Positions 1 to 5,582 of a stretch of DNA of 8,557 nt are shown here, piece by piece (within the stretch, counting starts at the first letter, position 1; each line of letters starts with the position of its first letter). The stretch comes from an uncultured Clostridia bacterium (GTDB lineage: Bacteria > Bacillota > Clostridia > Oscillospirales > Acutalibacteraceae): the NCBI GenBank assembly GCA_946405565.1, contig CAMJHU010000058.1, positions 1 to 8,557 on the forward strand, in the 5' to 3' direction. A model generated the notes under the pieces. It was not told the DNA's origin and ran no database searches. It worked only from the letters and a program-made list of their open reading frames with translations. The position numbers were made by a program, and so were the translations under genes.

Positions 1-162
1 ACGCAAAATAGGCATTTGATCGATTATCAGGTGCCGTATGCAAGTCGGGATTTTTTTTTGAAAAACATCTCATACAGAATTGACAAAAATAAAAGAAATG
101 ATTATAATATTTTTGTAACGCATTGTGCCGTTGATTCTATTAAGGAACTATGCAGAATTTAA
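1..162 (+). CDS. Possible 3' end of an upstream gene, cut short by a MITE-like insertion
   Basis: Frame 1 is open from the window edge for 53 codons and stops at TAA 160-162, inside the small inverted-repeat element at 144-185. The translation looks protein-like (for example DYQVPYASRDFF and DYNIFVTHCAVDSIK), but I recognise no family. If the 42-bp element and one copy of the TAA duplication are removed, the frame continues nine more codons and stops at TGA 211-213, overlapping the acyltransferase ATG (210-212) as ATGA, a typical operon junction. This suggests a real gene whose last residues were replaced by element-encoded ones (ELCRI). The codons are AT-rich (AGA, AAT, TAT, GAT), unlike the GC-rich genes beside it, which could indicate a foreign origin. 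A perfect promoter also lies in the stretch, so it may instead be AT-rich intergenic DNA that happens to be open. Confidence 0.35.
   Translation, partial: TQNRHLIDYQVPYASRDFFLKNISYRIDKNKRNDYNIFVTHCAVDSIKELCRI
80..108 (+). promoter_or_regulatory. Consensus sigma-70/SigA promoter upstream of the acyltransferase
   Basis: TTGACA at 80-85 and TATAAT at 103-108 are both perfect consensus hexamers with the ideal 17-bp spacer. Transcription would start near 115 and give a leader of about 95 nt that contains the MITE-like hairpin (143-186) before the acyltransferase start at 210. It overlaps the possible upstream reading frame. Promoters can lie in the 3' end of a gene, so the two calls do not exclude each other, but AT-rich DNA also makes chance matches likelier. 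Confidence 0.65.
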
Positions 163-188
163 TCAGTCATTTTCTGCATAGTTCCTAA
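141..188. mobile_element. Short MITE-like element, 42 bp, with TAA target duplication
   Basis: The element (144-185) has perfect 14-bp terminal inverted repeats, GGAACTATGCAGAA at 144-157 and its reverse complement at 172-185, around a 14-nt centre. It is flanked by direct TAA copies at 141-143 and 186-188, as expected for a 3-bp target-site duplication. Its left 30 bp match the element at 8392-8489 with two mismatches, and it appears to be that element with 56 internal bases deleted between T-runs. It is too small to encode a transposase and would need one in trans. In RNA it would form a long hairpin about 20 nt upstream of the acyltransferase start. The TNA-type duplication and GGAA...TGCA ends recall IS5-family ends, which is an inference only. 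Confidence 0.7.
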
Positions 189-209
189 GTCAGGTGGTAT
201 GGACTTATT

Positions 210-1400
210 ATGAAAAAAAAATCAAACAAACGAAACGGGACGCTGGAATTCTGGCGCTTTGCCTTTGCCGCGTTCGTCCTGCTCTTCCACGCCGAAAAAT
301 ACATTCTCGGCGAACCTTCGATGGCGAAGGGCGTCTTTTTTGGATTCTTCCCCCACGGCGCGATCGGTGTGGAATTCTTCTTCCTGCTGACAGGACTGTT
401 CCTCGCCATGAGCGCGGATAAACAGCGTCACCGCCAGCCCCACGCTCCCATCGGCGACGAAACCGTCAGGTTCGTCTGGAAGAAATACACCGCCATCTTC
501 CCCTATCATTTCATCGCGTTTGTCACGCTGTTCATTATTGCGGTCATCGTGCGGCAGTATGACTGGTTCCACAACGTGCTGCTCTTTGTCAATTCCCTGC
601 CCAATCTCTTCCTCTTCCAGATGACCGGCGTTCCCGCCGGCAATCTCAATCACGTCGAATGGTATCTCTCGGTCATGATGATTGCCATTGCGGTGATCTA
701 TCCGCTCTGCCGCCGGTATTTCGAGGTCTTCACCAAAGTGGCGGCGCCGGTCGGCTCGCTGATGATTCTCGGCTATCTCGGCTACACCTGCGGACGGCTG
801 TCCGGCGTGGCGGTCTGGGAGGGACATTTCTACCGCGGCATGATCCGGGGCTTCGGCGAAATCCTGCTGGGCACCTTCGCCTACGCCCTTGCCAAGGAAT
901 ATCTCGCGCCCCTGAAAGACAAAATCGGCGCGGTCAGACGCGCGCTCCTGACGCTTCTGGAATGGGTCTGCTATACGGTGGTGGTCTTCTTCGTCATCAT
1001 GACCTTCCCGTGGCAGTATGAATTCGCGGCGCTCTTCTTTATTTTTACCGCCGTCACGCTGTCGTTCAGCGGACTGACCTATTCCGGCAAACTCTTTGAC
1101 AATCCGGTGTCCTATTTCCTCGGCAAATTCAGCCTGTCGATTTATCTCGCCCAGACAGCCGCCATTGTACTCACCACCCACTACTACACCCATCTTGACC
1201 CGAACGGACAGATTGTCAACATTGTGATTCAGACATTGCTGTTCGCCATTGTCACCCAACTGCTCGGCGACGGCATTGTACGGCTCACGCGGAAAAAGGA
1301 TTCTTCCACCCCGCCCGCGCCGCCCACACTCCCGACTGCGGCGGAAGCGGTCACGGACGCGGTAAAGGCTCCGACGGAAGAACCATCCTCCGCGAAATAA
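210..1400 (+). CDS. Acyltransferase family 3 membrane protein (OafA/YrhL-like)
   Basis: This 396-residue integral membrane protein belongs to the acyltransferase-3 family, which transfers acetyl or other acyl groups across the membrane onto cell-surface sugars, lipids or polymers. The family's N-terminal signature is visible: LEFWRF then H27, giving the conserved Arg16-x10-His27 pair. It is followed by GVEFFFLLTGLFL (residues 53-65), WYLSVMMI near 151, and FLGKFSLSIYLAQ near 303-315. About ten hydrophobic segments run from residue 16 to about 355. The last 35 residues form a Pro/Ala/Glu-rich hydrophilic tail. ATG 210 is preceded by AGGTGG (192-197), a somewhat distant ribosome site. It is the only complete gene on the + strand and converges on the - strand operon. 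The acyl acceptor cannot be told from sequence; modification of the teichoic-type polymer encoded opposite is plausible. Confidence 0.9.
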   Translation: MKKKSNKRNGTLEFWRFAFAAFVLLFHAEKYILGEPSMAKGVFFGFFPHGAIGVEFFFLLTGLFLAMSADKQRHRQPHAPIGDETVRFVWKKYTAIFPYHFIAFVTLFIIAVIVRQYDWFHNVLLFVNSLPNLFLFQMTGVPAGNLNHVEWYLSVMMIAIAVIYPLCRRYFEVFTKVAAPVGSLMILGYLGYTCGRLSGVAVWEGHFYRGMIRGFGEILLGTFAYALAKEYLAPLKDKIGAVRRALLTLLEWVCYTVVVFFVIMTFPWQYEFAALFFIFTAVTLSFSGLTYSGKLFDNPVSYFLGKFSLSIYLAQTAAIVLTTHYYTHLDPNGQIVNIVIQTLLFAIVTQLLGDGIVRLTRKKDSSTPPAPPTLPTAAEAVTDAVKAPTEEPSSAK

Positions 1401-1431
1401 CGGCATTTATCTGAAAAGGCTCTAAAACTTC

Positions 1432-1482
1432 AAAAAAATCTGCGCCCCATGACGGCACCGTTTTGGTTCCGTCATGGGGCGC
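1432..1482 (-). terminator. Intrinsic terminator of the hisF-ending operon
   Basis: A perfect 14-bp stem (1442-1455 with 1469-1482) encloses a 13-nt loop. Read on the - strand it is followed after three bases by seven T (1432-1438), a good Rho-independent terminator for the operon ending with hisF at 1545. On the + strand the hairpin is followed only by TTGGTTGT, so it may stop acyltransferase transcripts weakly. The loop contains CCGTTTTGGTT, also found in the terminator loop at 8360-8370. Confidence 0.85.
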
Positions 1483-1489
1483 TTGGTTG

Positions 1490-1527
1490 TAGGGATACGC
1501 TGAATCGACTGATTCAGCGTATCCCTA
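1490..1527. repeat. Near-perfect 17-bp palindrome, possible miniature element
   Basis: The arms 1490-1506 and 1511-1527 are exact reverse complements around the 4-nt centre GACT. The ends resemble those of the MITE-like elements: AGGGATACGCTGAAT here against AGGAACTATGCAGAAT there, 12 matches with one gap. It lies between the hisF stop and the operon terminator and would form a very stable hairpin in the 3' end of that mRNA, where it could protect against 3' exonucleases. It may be a minimal mobile element with TA duplication, but a palindrome gives TA on both sides automatically, so insertion is not proven. Confidence 0.6.
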
Positions 1528-1544
1528 GTGAAACAGTGAAAAAA

Positions 1545-2306
1545 CTACCGTCTGACCGACACGCCGTTCTCCGCGAGATAGCGTTTGAGGTCGGGAATTT
1601 CGAGCTCCTTGAAGTGGAACAGCGACGCCGCGAGCGCCGCGTCGGCTTTGCCTTGGGTGAGTGCGTCGAGGAAGTGTTCTTTACTTCCCGCGCCGCCCGA
1701 AGCGATGACCGGAATGCCGACGCTTTCGCTGACAGCGCGGGTCAGGGCAAGGTCATATCCCGCCTTCTGCCCGTCGCAGTCCATACTGGTGAGCAGGATT
1801 TCGCCCGCGCCGCGCCGTTCGGCTTCCACCGCCCATTCCACGGCGTCAATGCCCATATCCACGCGCCCGCCGTTTTTGTAAATCGTCCAGCCGTCGCCGT
1901 CGGCACGGCGTTTGGCGTCAATCGCGACGACCACACACTGACTGCCGAATTTATAGGCGGCTTCCGAAATGAGTGCCGGACGCAGAATCGCCGCCGAATT
2001 GACCGATACCTTGTCGGCGCCTGCCCGCAGCAGTCCCGTGAAATCGTCCACCGTGCGGATGCCGCCCCCCACGGTAAAGGGAATAAACACCGTTTCCGCG
2101 ACCCGCCGCACCATGTCGATGACAATGCTTCTGTCGTCCGACGACGCGGTGATGTCCAGAAAGACCAGTTCGTCCGCGCCCTGACGGTCGTAAGCCGCCG
2201 CGCACTCCACCGGGTCGCCCGCGTCGCGCAGATTCACGAAGCTCACGCCCTTGACCACCCTGCCGTCCTTCACGTCCAGACAGGGGATAATTCTTTTGGC
2301 AAACAT
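1545..2306 (-). CDS. hisF: Imidazole glycerol phosphate synthase subunit HisF
   Basis: HisF is the cyclase subunit of imidazole glycerol phosphate synthase. It uses ammonia delivered by HisH to convert PRFAR to imidazole glycerol phosphate and AICAR, the fifth step of histidine synthesis, in the cytoplasm. The 253-residue length is normal. The TIM-barrel signatures are complete: AKRIIPCLDVKDGRVVKG with catalytic Asp11, FVNLRDAGDP, ELVFLDITAS, FTVGGGIR, ADKVSVNSAA, VVVAIDAKRR with catalytic Asp130, EILLTSMDCDG, and IPVIASGGAG. ATG 2306 gives the canonical N-terminus; AAGGAG (2320-2325) lies 13 nt upstream, slightly far. It is the last gene of the - strand operon, separated from its partner hisH by 220 bp of GC-rich hairpins instead of the usual tight coupling. 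Nothing suggests a specialised surface-sugar amidotransferase version; no residue loss is seen. Confidence 0.96.
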   Translation of the reverse strand: MFAKRIIPCLDVKDGRVVKGVSFVNLRDAGDPVECAAAYDRQGADELVFLDITASSDDRSIVIDMVRRVAETVFIPFTVGGGIRTVDDFTGLLRAGADKVSVNSAAILRPALISEAAYKFGSQCVVVAIDAKRRADGDGWTIYKNGGRVDMGIDAVEWAVEAERRGAGEILLTSMDCDGQKAGYDLALTRAVSESVGIPVIASGGAGSKEHFLDALTQGKADAALAASLFHFKELEIPDLKRYLAENGVSVRR

Positions 2307-2413
2307 ATTTTTTTGGTTGCTCCTTCCCTGATTTCGTCATTTGGGGAAATGGATGGGGAGGGTTCCTTTTTGGAATTCGCCCTTCCCCGTTGTTGGTCTT
2401 GGCTCGTCTCGCC

Positions 2414-2500
2414 CGGCAGGCTAAAGCCTGCCTCCCGGGGCGCTGCCCCGGTCCCCGCAAGGGCGCTGCCCTTGACCTGCGAGGAGGGCTCGCCCCCCTC
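2414..2500. repeat. Four tandem GC-rich hairpins in the hisH-hisF gap
   Basis: The 220-bp gap 2307-2526 contains no gene I can support. Its right half holds four consecutive hairpins: arms 2415-2422/2425-2432, 2435-2441/2445-2451, 2458-2464/2468-2474 (these two share a GCT loop inside GGGCGCTGCCC), and 2481-2489/2492-2500. The only imperfect pair in the last stem becomes a G-U wobble in the - strand transcript, consistent with RNA structure in the operon mRNA. No U-tract follows, so they do not look like a terminator; they may be an intergenic repeat cassette or an mRNA-processing or stability element that sets hisF apart from upstream genes. The left half (2326-2400) is purine/pyrimidine-biased with no clear signal. 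Confidence 0.6.
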
Positions 2501-2526
2501 GACTCCCACGCTCCGCATTCGCTCCG

Positions 2527-3138
2527 CTAATTCGTCAGCGCCGCGAAATTGCGCAGTATCTGCAAGCCTACCGCCCCGCTCTTCTCGGGGTGGAACTGCG
2601 TGGCAAAGACATTGCCGCGCCACGCCGCCGCGTGGAAGGGAATACCGTAATCCGCCGTGGCGGCAACCGCGTCGTCACTGGCGGCGTTCAGATAATAGCT
2701 ATGGACAAAATACACATACGGCTCCGTCGGCAGTCCCTCAAACAGCGGACAGTCCGGGCGGCAGGCAATGGAATTCCAGCCGATATGGGGAATTTTCAGT
2801 CCCATATCCGACGGAAAACGCCTCACCTCGCCGGGCAGCACTGACAGACCGTCCACGCCCGGCGATTCCTCGCTGCGGTCGAAAAGCACCTGCAACCCCA
2901 GACAGATGCCGAGAAACGGCTTGCCGCCTGCCGCGAAGTCCTGAACCGCCTCCACCAGTCCGTATGTGTGCATATGCTCCATCGCGTCGCCGAACGAACC
3001 CACGCCGGGCAGTATCGCGCCGTCCGCCACGGCGATGATGTCGGGGTCACTTGTCACTGCATTTTCACAGCCGATAAAATCCAATGCCTTCTGCACACTG
3101 AGCAGATTGCCCGCTCCGTAATCGATAATCGCCACCAT
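2527..3138 (-). CDS. hisH: Imidazole glycerol phosphate synthase glutamine amidotransferase subunit HisH
   Basis: HisH is the glutaminase subunit that hydrolyses glutamine and channels ammonia to HisF. The 203-residue protein is a complete class I glutamine amidotransferase: IIDYGAGNLLSV at 4-15, GAILPGVGSFGDAM at 40-53, the nucleophile Cys79 in GICLGLQVLF, the HisH-type KIPHIGWN at 115-122, and the catalytic His183 and Glu185 in ATQFHPEKSG. ATG 3138 has GGAGGA (3151-3156) 12 nt upstream, lying within the last codons of the preceding glycerophosphotransferase gene, whose stop is only 6 bp away. It is therefore tightly joined to a cell-wall-polymer gene rather than to other his genes. Such pairs in O-antigen loci act with a WbpG-type protein, but none is present here, so ordinary histidine synthesis is the likelier role. 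Confidence 0.96.
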   Translation of the reverse strand: MVAIIDYGAGNLLSVQKALDFIGCENAVTSDPDIIAVADGAILPGVGSFGDAMEHMHTYGLVEAVQDFAAGGKPFLGICLGLQVLFDRSEESPGVDGLSVLPGEVRRFPSDMGLKIPHIGWNSIACRPDCPLFEGLPTEPYVYFVHSYYLNAASDDAVAATADYGIPFHAAAWRGNVFATQFHPEKSGAVGLQILRNFAALTN

Positions 3139-3144
3139 ATCGCG

Positions 3145-4791
3145 TTATTGTCCTCCCATCGGTTTTTTCAGAATCAGGTTGTCAATCACCCTGTCGGCGG
3201 CAAGACCCTCCGAATGGTCAAAATTCTCCGCCACAAAGCGCCGCGCCTTTTCCTGCTCGAAGTCGCCGTTCTGAATCGCGGCAATCAGCTCATCGCAGGT
3301 GCGGCAGAGCTTGCCCGGCGCGTACCGGTCCACCGTGCGGTGAACCCCCCGCGTCAGCTCATATTCCTCCTTGTCGAACACAAAGAAGAGCATGGGACGT
3401 TCCAGCAGGGAAAATTCATAGATATTGGACGAATAATCCGTAATAAGAATATCCGTCACATAAAACAAATCGTTGATATCGGGGAAAGAAGTAAAATCGA
3501 AAATGCGGTCGGCATAGCGTTCCCCGATGGGCACCTTGTGGGGAATAAAGGGGTGCTGCTTGATGAGAAACCGGTATTCGTCTCCGCACATTTCATATAT
3601 TTTGGCAAAATCCAGTTTGTCGTAGGGATAGTACGACGTGCGCTGACTGGCGCCGCGGAAGGTCGGCGCAAAGAGAATCAGCTTTTTGCCGGACAGTTCC
3701 GGATGTTCCCGGTAAAACGTTTCGCGGAACACCGCCTGTTTTGCGGGGTCGAGATAACCGTCCAGCCGCATCAGTCCGTAGGGGAGACATTGTTTTTTGT
3801 CCATGCCGAAGACCTCCGCATAGACCTCCCGCAGCGCCTCGCCGCCCACAATCGCGTAATCCTGCTGCCGATAGCAGCAGCGCTCCGGCTTGGGACTGCC
3901 GTCGGTGCCGAAGCGGGCATAGCCCACCGATTTGAACCCCACGCCCGCGTGCCACACCTGTACCAGCGTGGTTTGGGGATGGAGCGTGACGCTGTTGAAG
4001 AAGGGGCAGTAATCGTCCACAAAGATGATATCCTGTCTTGCCGCCAGAAATGCCAGCTTCAGCCAGAACAGCAGGATTTTGAAGCGGCTGCCCTCCAGCG
4101 TCTTGTGGAACCAGCAGGACAGCTTCAGCGCGGATTTGTCCAACCCCCGTTCCCTGAGGCGCTCGTCCAGCGCCTTGAGATTGCCGTTCATCGGCACCCG
4201 CGATTCCGACATCAGCAGCACGCGGTTTCCCTTCTTCGGGGTCAGTCGGGACATGATCTGATAGATGCCGTTGATGCCGCACTCCAGCCCGTAAATCAGC
4301 TGCCGCTGCATTCTCGAACCCCATCGGCTCGATTCCGCGCGGAACACGCGCCTGCGGGACGTGTCGTTTTTGACCAGATAGGTGCACGTCATGGAACAGT
4401 GGAGCGCTTCTCCTTCACCCTCAATGGCAAACGTCACCGCATACGCGTAGGCGATGCCGCCGTAGCGGTACACCTTGTCGAGACCGGCGAGCGAATAGCC
4501 CACTTCCCGCGTGATGGGCAGGTCTTTCCACGCGTCATGGCTGTCTCTGACGCGATACCGGAAGAACCACACGCCGTTGTCCGCCATGCGTCCGCCGCCA
4601 AGATTGGTGATGTTGACCGTCAGCAAGCCGGTCTGCGTGTCCCATTCATCCAAAGGAAAAACCCGCTTCCCGCTCTTGTCCGTCAGACAGACTTCGTACC
4701 GCGTCAAATTCTCCCCCGACAGCGTGATGAAAAGATACACGCCCTGCCAGCGCATCCGGGTCATCGTCAGCATTCCGCCGCCGTCCGCCAA
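3145..4791 (-). CDS. CDP-glycerol glycerophosphotransferase family protein with extra N-terminal domain (TTG start)
   Basis: The C-terminal two thirds (about residues 185-540 of 548) is a Glyphos_transf domain of the TagB/TagF/TarL type, which transfers polyol phosphate from a CDP-linked donor in teichoic acid or similar polymer synthesis on the inner membrane face. Family motifs: QVWHAG with the conserved His281, FAPTFRG at 374-380, KQHPF at 411-415, and TDYSSNIYEFSLLERP from 451. Residues 1-170 look beta-rich and soluble (GVYLFITLSGENL, GLLTVNITNL, VWFFRYRV) and may be an acceptor-binding or assembly domain. The start is the TTG at 4791: GGGAGGA (4799-4805) sits 7 nt before it, whereas ATG 4773 is 25 nt away. 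It follows the cytidylyltransferase gene by 29 bp and precedes hisH by 6 bp. The donor, glycerol or ribitol or another polyol phosphate, cannot be decided. Confidence 0.88.
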   Translation of the reverse strand: MADGGGMLTMTRMRWQGVYLFITLSGENLTRYEVCLTDKSGKRVFPLDEWDTQTGLLTVNITNLGGGRMADNGVWFFRYRVRDSHDAWKDLPITREVGYSLAGLDKVYRYGGIAYAYAVTFAIEGEGEALHCSMTCTYLVKNDTSRRRVFRAESSRWGSRMQRQLIYGLECGINGIYQIMSRLTPKKGNRVLLMSESRVPMNGNLKALDERLRERGLDKSALKLSCWFHKTLEGSRFKILLFWLKLAFLAARQDIIFVDDYCPFFNSVTLHPQTTLVQVWHAGVGFKSVGYARFGTDGSPKPERCCYRQQDYAIVGGEALREVYAEVFGMDKKQCLPYGLMRLDGYLDPAKQAVFRETFYREHPELSGKKLILFAPTFRGASQRTSYYPYDKLDFAKIYEMCGDEYRFLIKQHPFIPHKVPIGERYADRIFDFTSFPDINDLFYVTDILITDYSSNIYEFSLLERPMLFFVFDKEEYELTRGVHRTVDRYAPGKLCRTCDELIAAIQNGDFEQEKARRFVAENFDHSEGLAADRVIDNLILKKPMGGQ

Positions 4792-4820
4792 TTGACATTC
4801 CTCCCAACAGAAATTACCCG

Positions 4821-5582
4821 TTACTTTTTCAGATTGCTGGCGACTTCCTTCTCGCCGAAGCCGAAAATCTGCTCCACCTCATGATACTGCATCAGCCCGT
4901 GGAAGAGATACAAATCCTCCGGCGTTGTCACCTTGATATTGCCGCGGTTGCCCTTGACCATCACGACGTCCTTGCCCAGCGATTTCATCAGCGAGCAGGT
5001 ATCCACGATGCCTTCGTACATAGGGTTGACGGCACGCACCTTCCCGTGCGCCTCCATCACGTCGCGAAGGTAGAAGCACTGCGGCGCCTGCGCCGTAAAG
5101 AAATGCTCTCTGGGCGGCACATCGTCGATGTGTTCGCCGTCGGTGCTGACCACGGGCGTTTCAAACAGCGGCGTGCAGGTGATGGCGGAGCCGTGCGCCT
5201 TGACACAGGCAATCGCCTGACGGATGACCTCGTTTGTCACATATGGACGCACACCGTCGTGAATCAGCACGATATCGTCCCCGCTGTTTTCTTCGTTGGC
5301 GAGACAAAGCGCCTGATAAATCGAATCCTGCCCGGTGGTGCCGCCCGGCACCACGCCCGCCACCTTGGTAATGCGGTAACGGTCAATCAGCCGTTTCAGG
5401 CGGGGAATATAATCCGCTTTGCAGGCAATGTAAATCCTGTCGATTTCGTCGTGTTCCTCAAAGATATTGAGGGTGTGGATAATGACGGGCTTGCCCCCCA
5501 CCTCCAGAAACTGCTTGGGCAGTCCCGACCCCATGCGGGCGCCGCTGCCCCCGGCGAAGATAATCGCGATATTCTGGCTCAT
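4821..5582 (-). CDS. IspD/TarI family cytidylyltransferase
   Basis: This 253-residue enzyme belongs to the IspD/TarI family, which couples CTP to a phosphorylated alcohol (methylerythritol 4-phosphate in IspD, ribitol 5-phosphate in TarI) with release of pyrophosphate. Visible motifs: FAGGSGARMG at 9-18 for the CTP phosphates, LPKQFLEVGGKP at 21-32, IHDGVRPYV at 107-115, TAQAPQCF at 163-170, and GNIKVTTPEDL at 214-224. In the GGxxR region it has GGTTGQDSI (80-88), with Gly where typical IspD has Arg; I believe this is shared by a subfamily found in glycan clusters. ATG 5582 overlaps the preceding stop as ATGA, and AAGGA lies 10 nt upstream. Its place between an SDR and a glycerophosphotransferase favours making a CDP-polyol or CDP-sugar over isoprenoid synthesis, although databases may label it IspD. 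Confidence 0.88.
   Translation of the reverse strand: MSQNIAIIFAGGSGARMGSGLPKQFLEVGGKPVIIHTLNIFEEHDEIDRIYIACKADYIPRLKRLIDRYRITKVAGVVPGGTTGQDSIYQALCLANEENSGDDIVLIHDGVRPYVTNEVIRQAIACVKAHGSAITCTPLFETPVVSTDGEHIDDVPPREHFFTAQAPQCFYLRDVMEAHGKVRAVNPMYEGIVDTCSLMKSLGKDVVMVKGNRGNIKVTTPEDLYLFHGLMQYHEVEQIFGFGEKEVASNLKK

Noticed and set aside
51..60. Run of nine T as a terminator tract on the + strand
   Set aside because: No stem of useful length lies before it, and the possible upstream reading frame passes through it.
222..1406. 394-codon open frame on the - strand
   Set aside because: It mirrors the acyltransferase; the translation is charged and low in hydrophobic content, with no family signature.
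1449..3038. 529-codon open frame on the + strand
   Set aside because: It lies antisense to hisF, hisH and their gap. Its Arg/Pro/His-rich translation has no recognisable motif, and hisF and hisH are unmistakable.
1545..3138. hisH/hisF as a WbpG-dependent surface-sugar amidation module
   Set aside because: No WbpG-like third component is present and both proteins look like standard histidine-pathway subunits; kept only as an alternative.
2968..4884. 638-codon open frame on the + strand
   Set aside because: It is a codon-bias shadow of the transferase and parts of its neighbours; the sense strand carries all family motifs and ribosome sites.
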